From positions 1 to 64,000 of the forward strand of contig NZ_JABBXA010000025.1 of NCBI RefSeq assembly GCF_014161445.1: a stretch of DNA of 64,000 bases, read 5' to 3'. Shown piece by piece: positions 42,132 through 49,906 of this stretch. Source of the DNA: Microbispora sp. H13382. GTDB lineage: Bacteria > Actinomycetota > Actinomycetes > Streptosporangiales > Streptosporangiaceae. A model generated the notes under the pieces. That model worked only from the letters and a program-made list of their open reading frames with translations. It did no database searches and was not told the DNA's origin. The translations under genes were made by a program, and so were the position numbers. Each line of letters begins with the position of its first letter. Within the stretch, counting starts at the first letter, position 1.

Positions 42132-43478
42132 ATGGCCAGCGGGCTGCTCACCGATCTGTACGAGATCAACATGGCGGCGAGCTACCTTCGCCGTGGCATG
42201 ACCGGCAGGGCCACCTTCAGCCTGTTCGTCCGTAGGCTGCCCGCGAAGCGCGGCTTCCTCGTCACCGCCGGGCTGGACGACTGCCTGGAATTTCTCGAAG
42301 GCTTCCACTTCACCGGCGCCGAACTCGACTACCTCGAACACATCGGACAGTACGGCCACGACGTGCTGCGGGGCCTTGAGCGCATGCGCTTCACCGGGGA
42401 CGTCTGGGCGGTTCCGGAGGGATCGATACTTTTCGCCGACGAGCCGATCCTGGAGGTGAGCGGTCCGATCGCCGAGGCCCAACTGGCCGAGACCGTGCTG
42501 CTCAACCACGTCACCTTCCAGACGACCGTGGCGACCAAGGCCGCCAGGTGCGTGCTCGCCGCCGGCCGGGCACGGCTGATCGACTTCGCCTTCCGGCGCA
42601 CCCAGGGAATCGGTGCCGCCATGTCGGTGGCGCGGGCCTCCGCGATCGCCGGGTTCTCCGCGACCAGCAACGTCGAGGCGGCCCGGCGGTACGGCCTGAC
42701 CGCCGCCGGCACGATGGCGCATTCCTACATCCAGGCGTTCGGCGACGACGAAGCCGCCTTCGCGGCGTTCGCGGCCGACCTGCCCGGTGCGAACACCTTC
42801 CTCGTCGACACCTACGACACCCTGACCGGCCTCCAGGCGGCCATCGCCGTGTCCCGGCGGATGCGCCTGCCCGGGCCCCTGGTCGTACGGCTCGACTCCG
42901 GAGACCTGGCGGACCTGTCGCGGCAGGCCCGCCGGATGCTCGACGAAGCGGGGCTGCCCGACGCGAAGATCCTGGCCAGCGGCGGGCTGGACGAGTACGC
43001 CATCGACGACCTGGTGCGGCAGGGCGCCCCGATCGACATCTACGCGGTCGGCACGAAGGTGGGCGTCTCGGCCGACGCGCCCTCGCTGAACAGCGCGTAC
43101 AAGCTGGTCGAGTACGGCGGGCGTCCGGTGATGAAGCTGTCCGCGGGGAAGGTCACCCTCCCCGGCGCCAAGCAGATCTTCCGCGGGGAGACCGGCGACA
43201 TCGTCGGCCTGCGCGACGAGCCCGTACCGCCCGGCCACCGCCCCCTGCTCGCCCCCGTGATGGCGGCGGGACGGCGGCTCGCCCCGAGCGAGGCGATCGG
43301 GACGGCGCGCGACCGCTGCGCCGCGGAACTCGCGCGCCTTCCGGCGCCCGCGCTCGCGCTGCGCGACCCGCGGGCGCCCCAGGTCCGCTACAGCGAACGC
43401 CTCACCCTGCTCTCCCAGCGTGTCCGCGACGAGATACATGCGAGAACGACAGCGATCCGGAGTGATCGTGGTCCATGA
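42132..43478 (+). CDS. pncB: Nicotinate phosphoribosyltransferase (448 aa), PncB2-like
   Basis: Converts nicotinate and PRPP to nicotinate mononucleotide in NAD salvage. It starts GLLTDLYEINMAASYLRRGM (the NAPRTase signature), contains the phosphate-site histidine region GTMAHSYIQAFGDDEAAFAA, then DTYDTLTGLQAAI, VVRLDSGDLADLSRQ and ASGGLDEYAIDDLV with YAVGTKVGVS. The ATG at 42132 has AGGAGGAGG four bases upstream. The M. tuberculosis counterpart Rv0573c (pncB2) is DosR-controlled. It is followed by the kinase fusion gene. Confidence 0.95.
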   Translation: MASGLLTDLYEINMAASYLRRGMTGRATFSLFVRRLPAKRGFLVTAGLDDCLEFLEGFHFTGAELDYLEHIGQYGHDVLRGLERMRFTGDVWAVPEGSILFADEPILEVSGPIAEAQLAETVLLNHVTFQTTVATKAARCVLAAGRARLIDFAFRRTQGIGAAMSVARASAIAGFSATSNVEAARRYGLTAAGTMAHSYIQAFGDDEAAFAAFAADLPGANTFLVDTYDTLTGLQAAIAVSRRMRLPGPLVVRLDSGDLADLSRQARRMLDEAGLPDAKILASGGLDEYAIDDLVRQGAPIDIYAVGTKVGVSADAPSLNSAYKLVEYGGRPVMKLSAGKVTLPGAKQIFRGETGDIVGLRDEPVPPGHRPLLAPVMAAGRRLAPSEAIGTARDRCAAELARLPAPALALRDPRAPQVRYSERLTLLSQRVRDEIHARTTAIRSDRGP

Positions 43479-43593
43479 CCGGCAGGGGCATCGCCGGGCC
43501 ACAACCGAGGGGTGGAGCCGGTGCGCGGGGAATGTCTCCGGGAAGCAGACGTGGAGACGCCGTCTGGCACCGGCCGGGGACGGGGGCACCTCG

Positions 43594-45087
43594 ATGAGGC
43601 CATGGGCGCAGGTCAAGGAGACGCACGCCGGGGTGGTCATCCTCCTCGGCGATCACGCTTTCAAGCTGAAGAAGCCCGTTGATCTGGGCTTCCTGGACTT
43701 CACCACGCTGGAGGCCCGGCGGGCGATGTGCCACAAGGAGGTCGAACTCAACCGCCGGCTGGCGCCGGACGTCTACGAAGGAGTGGCCGATGTGGCCGGC
43801 CCGGACGGACGGGTCTGGGAGCACCTCGTGGTGATGCGGCGTATGCCGGACGAACGCCGCCTGTCGGCGCTCGTCCGCGCGGGAGAACCGGTGGAGGACG
43901 CCGTGTGCCAGGTCGCGCGAATGATCGCGGGCATGCACGCCCGATCCCCGCACAGCCCCCGGATCGACGAACAAGGGAGCGGGCAGGCGCTGCGATCCCG
44001 CTGGACCGCCAGCTTCCGCGAGGTGCGGGCGCTGCCCGAGGCGGTGATCGACACCGAGGTCCTCGGCGAGATCGAACGGCTCACGCTGCGCTTCCTCGGC
44101 GGCCGGGAACCGCTCTTCGCCCGCCGGGTCGCGGAAGGCCGGATCGTGGACGGCCATGGCGATCTGCTCACCGACGACATCTTCTGCCTGGACGACGGGC
44201 CTCGGATCCTCGACTGCCTGGAATTCGACGACCTGCTCCGTTTCGTCGACGGCCTGGACGACGCCGCCTTCCTGGCCATGGACCTGGAGCGACTGGGCGC
44301 GCCTCGCCTGGCGGAGCTGTTCCTGCGCTGGTACGCCGAGTTTTCCGGCGACCCTTCGCCGCCCTCTCTGTGGCATCACTACGTCGCCTACCGGGCCTTC
44401 GTCCGCGCCAAGGTCGCCTGCCTGCGCCATGGCCAGGGAGACACCGCAGCGGCGTGGGAGGCCCGGCGTCTGGCCGAGCTCACGCTGGGCCATCTCCAGG
44501 CGGGCGCGGTCACCATGGTCCTCGTCGGCGGGCTCCCGGGGACCGGCAAATCGACCCTGGCCGCGGCCGTCGCCGACCGGCTCGGCTGCACGCTGCTGAC
44601 CAGCGACCGTCTTCGCAAGGAACTCGCCGGTATATCGCCGCACCAGCCCGCGGCCGCCCCCTTCGGCGAAGGTATCTACCGCGCGGAGTCCACCCGACGG
44701 ACCTATACCGAGCTGTTGTCCAGGGCCGAGAGGCTGCTCGGTCTCGGCGAGCCGGTCGTCGTCGACGCCTCCTGGACCGACGCCGCGCACCGCACCGCCG
44801 CGGTGTGCCTGGCTCGGCGTACTTCCGCCGATCTCCTGGCATTGTGCTGCACCGCCCCTCCGCGCGTGACCGCCGAGCGGCTCGCGCGCCGCACCGGCGG
44901 GATATCGGACGCGGACCAGGCGATCGCCGCGGCGATGACGGCGACGATGGCGCCCTGGCCGGACGCGACCGAGATCGACACTGATGCGCCCCCGGAACAG
45001 ACACTGGAGCGGGCGATGACGGCGATCCACGCCCGGTGGGCCGGCGTGCCACGGCGGTTCCGGCGCCCCCGGATGGAACCGGGCTGA
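43594..45087 (+). CDS. Aminoglycoside-phosphotransferase-like / P-loop kinase fusion (497 aa), Rv2004c type
   Basis: The N-terminal ~300 residues resemble the APH/choline-kinase fold (FKLKKPVDLGFLDFTTLEAR, ATP-lobe; VDGHGDLLTDDIFCLDDGP, catalytic loop with HGDL; ILDCLEFDDLLRFVDGLDD, metal loop). The C-terminal ~180 residues form a P-loop kinase (VGGLPGTGKSTLAAAVADRL, then LLTSDRLRKELAG and VVVDASWTD). The length and order equal Rv2004c, a DosR-regulon protein of unknown substrate. The ATG at 43594 lacks a strong SD. Usp and NAPRTase genes lie upstream on the same strand. Confidence 0.9.
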   Translation: MRPWAQVKETHAGVVILLGDHAFKLKKPVDLGFLDFTTLEARRAMCHKEVELNRRLAPDVYEGVADVAGPDGRVWEHLVVMRRMPDERRLSALVRAGEPVEDAVCQVARMIAGMHARSPHSPRIDEQGSGQALRSRWTASFREVRALPEAVIDTEVLGEIERLTLRFLGGREPLFARRVAEGRIVDGHGDLLTDDIFCLDDGPRILDCLEFDDLLRFVDGLDDAAFLAMDLERLGAPRLAELFLRWYAEFSGDPSPPSLWHHYVAYRAFVRAKVACLRHGQGDTAAAWEARRLAELTLGHLQAGAVTMVLVGGLPGTGKSTLAAAVADRLGCTLLTSDRLRKELAGISPHQPAAAPFGEGIYRAESTRRTYTELLSRAERLLGLGEPVVVDASWTDAAHRTAAVCLARRTSADLLALCCTAPPRVTAERLARRTGGISDADQAIAAAMTATMAPWPDATEIDTDAPPEQTLERAMTAIHARWAGVPRRFRRPRMEPG

Positions 45088-45099
45088 ACCACGACCGCG

Positions 45100-45215
45100 G
45101 CACCCACGGCGGCAGCCCCGGTCGGGTGTCCGAGGGCCTTGCGTACCCCCTCCGTCGGCCACGATCGCGCCGATGCCCTTGAGAATTTCGAGGGTGTTCT
45201 CTTCTGGCGGGCGGA
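45100..45215 (-). other. Possible frameshifted coding remnant
   Basis: On the minus strand one frame gives ENTLEILKGIGAIVADGG and another, two bases off, continues VRKALGHPTGAAAVGAAVVV. Joined, this looks like a small hydrophobic protein such as IVADGVRKALGHP. No start or SD is visible. The rest of 45088-45318 contains nothing recognisable. Weak evidence only. Confidence 0.25.
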
Positions 45216-45318
45216 GCGGACAGGGCCAGTGCCAGGCGTGGCAGACAGTGAGGGAAGGCCGCGGAGCCGAGCCTCCTCCACCCCGTAGCGCTGCACCTGT
45301 TCGCCGGCCGGAGATCCG

Positions 45319-45876
45319 TCATACGCCCGTGGCGTCCAGAATCCGCAGGAACGGTACGACGGCGGTGTTGATCTCCTCTACCAGCGTTTCCAGAGCCGCC
45401 TGGGCGTCGCCGAGATTGGGCAATCCCTCGGCTTCCGGCCTCGTGGGCGTCGGCAACCGGGCGGGCTGAATGGGAACCCGAAGCTCAAGAGTGAACAGCG
45501 CGGCCCTTCTGTCGAACGGCGGGGCCACGCAGGGGACGCCCGATTCGCCCTGCTGCCAGCCGAACCAACCGTGGGGCAACTGTTCCGGCGATGGAGCAGC
45601 CAGCCGGACCACTGCCAAGATGATGTAAGTCCCTTCCGGTCGATGACAGGTGGCATGCAGCACCCGTGGATGGAACCGGACATACGGCGGTCCGTCCGTC
45701 GGGCGGGTGGCCAGATCCCAGGAGGTCATCGCGTAGTGCACCGGATCCAGCGTGATGTCGCCCGCCTGAGGCTCGCTGTCCGCGGCGGCGAAGGCGTGGC
45801 TCCATGCGCGGAGCCGTTCGCCGTACCGCTCCTGAGGATTGTCGCCCGTGGCGTCGATCCAGACTCCCACCATCAC
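45319..45876 (-). CDS. Hypothetical protein (185 aa)
   Basis: Not recognised. The GTG at 45876 follows GAGGAG by eight bases and gives VMVGVWIDATGDNPQERYGE. The protein has a mixed alpha/beta composition (YIILAVVRLAAPSPEQLPHG, FTLELRVPIQPARLP) and ends in a helix (LETLVEEINTAVVPFLRILD). No signal peptide or membrane segment is seen. A longer in-frame start at 45906 is preceded by a four-codon ORF (ATG 45917, stop overlapping 45906) with its own AAGGAG. It follows the second universal stress protein gene on the same strand. Confidence 0.65.
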   Translation of the reverse strand: MMVGVWIDATGDNPQERYGERLRAWSHAFAAADSEPQAGDITLDPVHYAMTSWDLATRPTDGPPYVRFHPRVLHATCHRPEGTYIILAVVRLAAPSPEQLPHGWFGWQQGESGVPCVAPPFDRRAALFTLELRVPIQPARLPTPTRPEAEGLPNLGDAQAALETLVEEINTAVVPFLRILDATGV

Positions 45877-45978
45877 TGCGGTGACTCCTCGATGGCGAGC
45901 CTTCATGCAGCGTCCATAGGCTCCTTACCCGAATACGCATGCGATCCACGTCCAGCCACCGGCTCAGTCGGCCCCGCG

Positions 45979-46863
45979 TTACCGTCGCGCCCCTGCCCGC
46001 CCGGGATGAGGGCCGCGCACGACGGCCACCGGTCCTTTCGCATGGTGGAGGACAGAGTGGCTGACCGAGCCGAGGCGGAGCGTGGGAAAGCCGCCACGTC
46101 CTCTGGCTCCGACGACGAGAAGTTCCGCGTCGTTCGACGCGTCGGCCAGAACCGACGCGGGGGCGCCTTCGATCACCTCTTCGTCCACGGGAACGTCCGG
46201 GTACTTGGCCTTCCAACCCGCGAGCGACTCCGACAGGAGCCTGGCGCCTTCTCGTTCGACCGCCGCCATGTCGTAACGGACCGGGCGCATCTCCCGAGGG
46301 CATGCCGGATGGACCCAGGCGTGCACGGCTCGCAGGCCGACCGAGCGCAGGGACGCCTCCTCGAACGCGAAGCCCACGGCGTCTACGGAGGCTTCCGAGC
46401 CGTCGACACCGACGACGATCCCGGATGGCCCGGAGCCGGTTCCAGTCCCGGGCACGATGACGACAGGGCACGCGGCGTGTTCCGCCATCTGGCGGCTCAC
46501 CGAGCCGAGCAGCAGCCGGGTGAAGCCCCCGGTGCCGCGCGAGCCCAGCACCAGCAGGGCGGCGTCGGCCGCCTCCTGAAGGAGCGTGACGGGGATGGGG
46601 CCGATCCCGAGCCTGCAGCCGACGTCGACGGACGCGAAGGTGCGGGCGCGGTCCTCGGCGATCCTGAGGACCTCGAGTCCTGCGGCCTCCGGCCGTGGCG
46701 CCTCCAGGCCGGGTTCGCGGATCGCGACGTTGTACTCCCAGCGGACCGCGATGTGCACGATGCGCAACGGCAGATGCCTGCGCCCGGCTTCGGCGGCGGC
46801 CCAGTCCACAGCGCCCAGGGCCTGCGCCGATCCGTCCACCCCGACCACGATGAGTTTGCTCAT
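45979..46863 (-). CDS. Universal stress protein, tandem UspA domains (294 aa)
   Basis: Two UspA domains, residues ~1-142 and ~146-285, each with an intact ATP-binding motif: GSRGTGGFTRLLLGSVSRQM and GARGRGGFPTLRLGSVSHSV. The start is MSKLIVVGVDGSAQALGAVD. The C-terminus is a short Arg/Gly tail. It lies 50 bp downstream of the DUF1876 gene on the same strand. With 41135-41995 this makes two Usp genes in the island, as in mycobacterial DosR loci. Confidence 0.93.
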   Translation of the reverse strand: MSKLIVVGVDGSAQALGAVDWAAAEAGRRHLPLRIVHIAVRWEYNVAIREPGLEAPRPEAAGLEVLRIAEDRARTFASVDVGCRLGIGPIPVTLLQEAADAALLVLGSRGTGGFTRLLLGSVSRQMAEHAACPVVIVPGTGTGSGPSGIVVGVDGSEASVDAVGFAFEEASLRSVGLRAVHAWVHPACPREMRPVRYDMAAVEREGARLLSESLAGWKAKYPDVPVDEEVIEGAPASVLADASNDAELLVVGARGRGGFPTLRLGSVSHSVLHHAKGPVAVVRGPHPGRAGARR

Positions 46864-46913
46864 GGCGTGTCCTTCCGTCGCGAGCGTTGGTGGCCGATCC
46901 GGAGCAGAGGGCC

Positions 46914-47207
46914 TTATTCAGGCAGCTCCCAGGGCAGGTTCAGTTCGACCACTTCCTGGAGCGCGTGCTGCTGGGGGGCTATCTTCCTGACCGCGATCTG
47001 GTTGAGACAGTGGCTCAGCCTGGTCAGGGCTCTGGCCGTGGCGATCTCGTCGCCCACTTCGGGGATCGACCGGTCGTCCGGGCTGCGGTGAGCGTGACCG
47101 GCGCCCGTGACGTTGACTCCGTCCGCGGTGGTCAGCGTGGCGCAGGCGTACGTCTCGTCGTCCTGCTCGGTGATGTCGATGCCGATGTTCCAGCGCTTGG
47201 TCGTCAT
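46914..47207 (-). CDS. DUF1876 protein (97 aa)
   Basis: The sequence (WNIGIDITEQDDETYACATL, HAHRSPDDRSIPEVGDEIAT, ARALTRLSHCLNQIA) is a clear DUF1876 member, a small dsRBD-like fold common in actinobacteria. Function is not known. DUF1876 genes often lie next to universal stress protein genes, as here: the Usp gene begins 50 bp downstream. The ATG at 47207 is used. Confidence 0.85.
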   Translation of the reverse strand: MTTKRWNIGIDITEQDDETYACATLTTADGVNVTGAGHAHRSPDDRSIPEVGDEIATARALTRLSHCLNQIAVRKIAPQQHALQEVVELNLPWELPE

Positions 47208-47373
47208 CCTGCCTCCCCACGACTGTTAGGGGCCACGCCGGATCTGCCCCATGTCACCGGCCACGGACGCCGCGCGGGGGCGACGTCGACGCGCCTCTCC
47301 CGGCAATCACACGGCGGAGGCGGCAGGCCCCCGCATCCGGCGCTTCCACGGTGAAACACCCGGAGGCGTCTTG

Positions 47374-47583
47374 TCACCTACCGCGCTCTCCGTATTCGCG
47401 ACGGTGCTCCACGTGGGCACCCGGGCCCGGGAAAATGAGAGTCTCGTGCTTCTCGTCCAACCACCTGACCACATAGGGCGGGGACCCGTCGCTGTGCTGG
47501 AGGCCCGTGATGATGCCGGTGCGGCGAGGCCCGTCGAGGTGACGGCTCTCGATGATCAATCGGTCGCCGACTGCCGCTTTCAT
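47374..47583 (-). CDS. DUF1918 protein (69 aa)
   Basis: The small beta-barrel-like protein starts MKAAVGDRLIIESRHLDGPR, continues RTGIITGLQHSDGSPPYVVR and ends WLDEKHETLIFPGPGAHVEH. All are DUF1918 hallmarks. Function is unknown; genes of this family are also frequent beside stress-protein genes in actinobacteria. The ATG at 47583 is preferred over an upstream start because the family begins at this residue. Confidence 0.85.
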   Translation of the reverse strand: MKAAVGDRLIIESRHLDGPRRTGIITGLQHSDGSPPYVVRWLDEKHETLIFPGPGAHVEHRREYGERGR

Positions 47584-47912
47584 GGCTGCCTCATCTCTCC
47601 CCAATGGGCTTGTTCGGTCCCGCAGCCGACCGGGGTCTGCGGATCACGTGACGCGCCGGGGCGCTCTCAACGGCCTCGGCCGGCAGCCGGGGATGCACGC
47701 CGCAGTGACCGGCGAACCCCCTGTGCCGGCCTTTATGACGCTCAACGTGAGCATATGGCTCACCCCCATCGCCGCTATTCAGCCTGGCCGGGTTCGCCCC
47801 TTCCTGCTTAGGGCAGGAGGTCCCGCAACCGAGGGACCTCCGTACCGAGGGCCGCCGGTGATGCGGGGCCCACGTCGGCGATGCGGCCGGAGGACCGCCT
47901 CCCGGTCGGTCG
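47584..47912. other. 329-bp gap with several overlapping inverted repeats
   Basis: No gene is seen. A nested palindrome lies at 47740-47763: GCTCA-ACG-TGAGC followed by GTGAGC-ATATG-GCTCAC. Two mutually exclusive hairpins follow: TCCTGC (47802-47807) with GCAGGA (47813-47818), and GGAGGTCCC (47816-47824) with GGGACCTCC (47833-47841). A 9/10 match to the DosR-like core (GGGAC-CTCC-GTACC) is at 47833-47846. The region follows the V-type ATPase operon and precedes the DUF1918 gene, both on the minus strand. Confidence 0.5.
47816..47841 (-). terminator. Hairpin after the V-type ATPase operon
   Basis: GGAGGTCCC and GGGACCTCC form a perfect 9-bp stem with an eight-base loop, about 70 bp beyond the stop of the D subunit gene. 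There is no T-run. It overlaps an alternative hairpin by three bases, so an attenuator is also possible. Confidence 0.5.
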
Positions 47913-48536
47913 TCACTGCTGCCGCGGCTCTCGGGAGGCGATCGCGCGGCGGACCCGGGCGCCGTCGGCTCGCTCCATCTCGTCCAAGGACAGTTCGACC
48001 TCGGTCAGCGCCGTCTCGACGCCGGGAAGGATGTGGTCGCGGAGCGCGCGGATCAGGCGGCTGGTCGCCTCCTCCTGCGCGGACACGATCCGCTCGGCCT
48101 CCTTGGCGGCGGCATGCTCGACGGCGGCGCGAAGCGCGGTGCCGTACGCGTCCCGGGTCGGTACGAGCGCAGCGGTGAGCGGCAGCGGGGTGGACGGGCC
48201 GGGTTCCTCTGGCGCCTGGAAGGAGGTGCGGCCGGGATAGCTCGTTCCCATCGCGTCCACCCAGTCCACCCGCACCTCGGCGAGCCGCCCGTCGTCGGCG
48301 AGCCGGATCACCCTCCGGCCGCCGAGCAGTGCCGCGCGCAGCGACCAGGCGTCCGCGGCCCGGCAGGCCGCTTCCCACTCCCGGCCGGTGCGTGTCGCGT
48401 CGAGGGCGAGGCGGTCCCGCTCCTGCCGCAGGATTCGCAGTTTGCGGTCCAGTACGGCCAGTCCGTGCCGGAGGACGGCCAGGCGACGCCGGAGCCACAG
48501 CCGCCCGGCTCTGCCGGGCGGAACGCTCAGTCTCAT
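47913..48536 (-). CDS. atpD: V/A-type ATPase subunit D, central stalk (207 aa)
   Basis: The central rotor shaft of the V1/A1 head. The N-terminal helix is RLWLRRRLAVLRHGLAVLDR with KLRILRQERDRLALD, and the C-terminal helix pair (LRALRDHILPGVETALTEVE, LSLDEMERADGARVRRAIAS) forms the coiled-coil shaft. The middle part is diverged. The ATG overlaps the stop of the B subunit (ATGA). It is the last gene of the operon, followed by a hairpin. Confidence 0.85.
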   Translation of the reverse strand: MRLSVPPGRAGRLWLRRRLAVLRHGLAVLDRKLRILRQERDRLALDATRTGREWEAACRAADAWSLRAALLGGRRVIRLADDGRLAEVRVDWVDAMGTSYPGRTSFQAPEEPGPSTPLPLTAALVPTRDAYGTALRAAVEHAAAKEAERIVSAQEEATSRLIRALRDHILPGVETALTEVELSLDEMERADGARVRRAIASREPRQQ

Positions 48537-49906
48537 CTCTCCTCCCGGTAGCCCGCGTCCAGCGCTTCGGACGACAGCATGGTCAGTTCCCGGCGAGGCA
48601 GCATGGAGACGACGTCCCAGGCACGGTCGAAGGTCTCCCCCAGTGAGCGGAGCTCGTCTCCCCGTTGCGCGAGCAGCCGGTGTTCGAATGCCTCCGCCAA
48701 GGCGAGGTGACGGCGGTCGACGGCGCTGAGGGCGCTTTCTCCGACGAGTTCGGCCAGTTCCCGTGCCTGCCGCGCACGGGACAGAGCGGCGATGATCTGT
48801 GCGGCGAGATCGACGTGCTCGGGCCGCGTGCGACCTGGCCCTGCTCCCGCCCGCATCATCCGCGACAGAGACGAGAGCGGGTCGATGTGCGGGTAGGCGG
48901 AGACGTTCCGGGTCAGGAGGATCTGGCCCTCGGTGATGTAGCCGGTGAGGTCGGGAACCGGATGGGTGATGTCCCCCGCCGGCATGCTCAGCACCGGCAG
49001 CACGGTGAGAGACCCGGGGCGCCCCCGCACCCGTCCGCATCGTTCGTACAGAGAGGCGAGGTCGCTGTAGAGATAGCCCGGGTAGGCCCGCCGGGCGGGA
49101 ATCTCCCCGCGCGCGGCGGAGACCTCTCGCAACGCCTCGCAGTAGCTGGTCATGTCGGCGAGCACCGCCAGGACGTGGCGTCCCACGGTGAAGGCGAGAT
49201 GTTCGGCGATGGTCAGGGCGAGCCGCGGGGTGAGAATCCGTTCGATCACGGGGTCGTCGGCGAGGTTCAGTAGCAGTGTCAGCTCCCCGGCGGCGGACCG
49301 TTCCTCCAATCTGTCCCGTACGGTCGCCGCGTCGGCGTGCGTCAGGCCGATGGCGGCGAACACGACGGTGAACGGTTCGCCGCCGGCACCGGCCTGAGCG
49401 GCGATCTGGGCGGCGAGTTTCAGGTGGGGCAGCCCGGCGGCGGAGAAGACAGCGATCTTCTGACCGCGCACCAGCGTGGTCAGCAGGTCGATGGCGGAGA
49501 TTCCGGTCAGCACCGGCTCCGACGGGGGCTCGCGCAGGGTGGGATTGAGGGGAAAGCCGTTCACGGCGGCGTCGGCCGCCCCGGCGACCGGGGGCCCTCC
49601 GTCCAGCGGCCGGCCGCCTCCGTCGCAGACCCGTCCCAGCCAGCCCGGGCCGACGGGGATCCGCATCGGGCGCCCGGCGAAGGTCACCCGGGTGCCCTCG
49701 GCCCGGATTCCGGCGGTTCCCTCGAAGACCTGGACGACGGCCAGATCGTGATCGGCCTCCAGGACGAGACCGTGCCGGCGCTCTCCGGTCTCCAGCTCGA
49801 TCGACGCGTACTCATCCCAGCCCACGCCCCTGGTGCCGCGGACCATCACCAGCGGACCGCGCAGCTCCGCCACGTCGGTGTACTCCACGGGCGCCCAGAC
49901 CGTCAT
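48533..49906 (-). CDS. atpB: V/A-type ATPase subunit B (457 aa)
   Basis: Non-catalytic, nucleotide-binding-like subunit of the head. The sequence has NPTLREPPSEPVLTGISAID, GQKIAVFSAAGLPHLKLAAQ (a P-loop position without GKT, as expected for B), then VLADMTSYCEALREVSAARG, EIPARRAYPGYLYSDLASLY and PAGDITHPVPDLTGYITEGQ. These are hallmarks of V-type B rather than F-type alpha. The start overlaps the A subunit stop by ATGA. Confidence 0.95.
   Translation of the reverse strand: MTVWAPVEYTDVAELRGPLVMVRGTRGVGWDEYASIELETGERRHGLVLEADHDLAVVQVFEGTAGIRAEGTRVTFAGRPMRIPVGPGWLGRVCDGGGRPLDGGPPVAGAADAAVNGFPLNPTLREPPSEPVLTGISAIDLLTTLVRGQKIAVFSAAGLPHLKLAAQIAAQAGAGGEPFTVVFAAIGLTHADAATVRDRLEERSAAGELTLLLNLADDPVIERILTPRLALTIAEHLAFTVGRHVLAVLADMTSYCEALREVSAARGEIPARRAYPGYLYSDLASLYERCGRVRGRPGSLTVLPVLSMPAGDITHPVPDLTGYITEGQILLTRNVSAYPHIDPLSSLSRMMRAGAGPGRTRPEHVDLAAQIIAALSRARQARELAELVGESALSAVDRRHLALAEAFEHRLLAQRGDELRSLGETFDRAWDVVSMLPRRELTMLSSEALDAGYREER

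Noticed and set aside
43577-43590. GGGACGGGGGCACC as a DosR-like box before the kinase fusion gene
   Set aside because: Right arm matches only three of five positions and the region is generally G-rich and overlaps the ribosome binding area.
45903-45917. Four-codon leader ORF (M-D-A-A) before the hypothetical gene
   Set aside because: The GTG at 45876 has its own well-spaced GAGGAG, so a leader is not needed; chance occurrence is likely.
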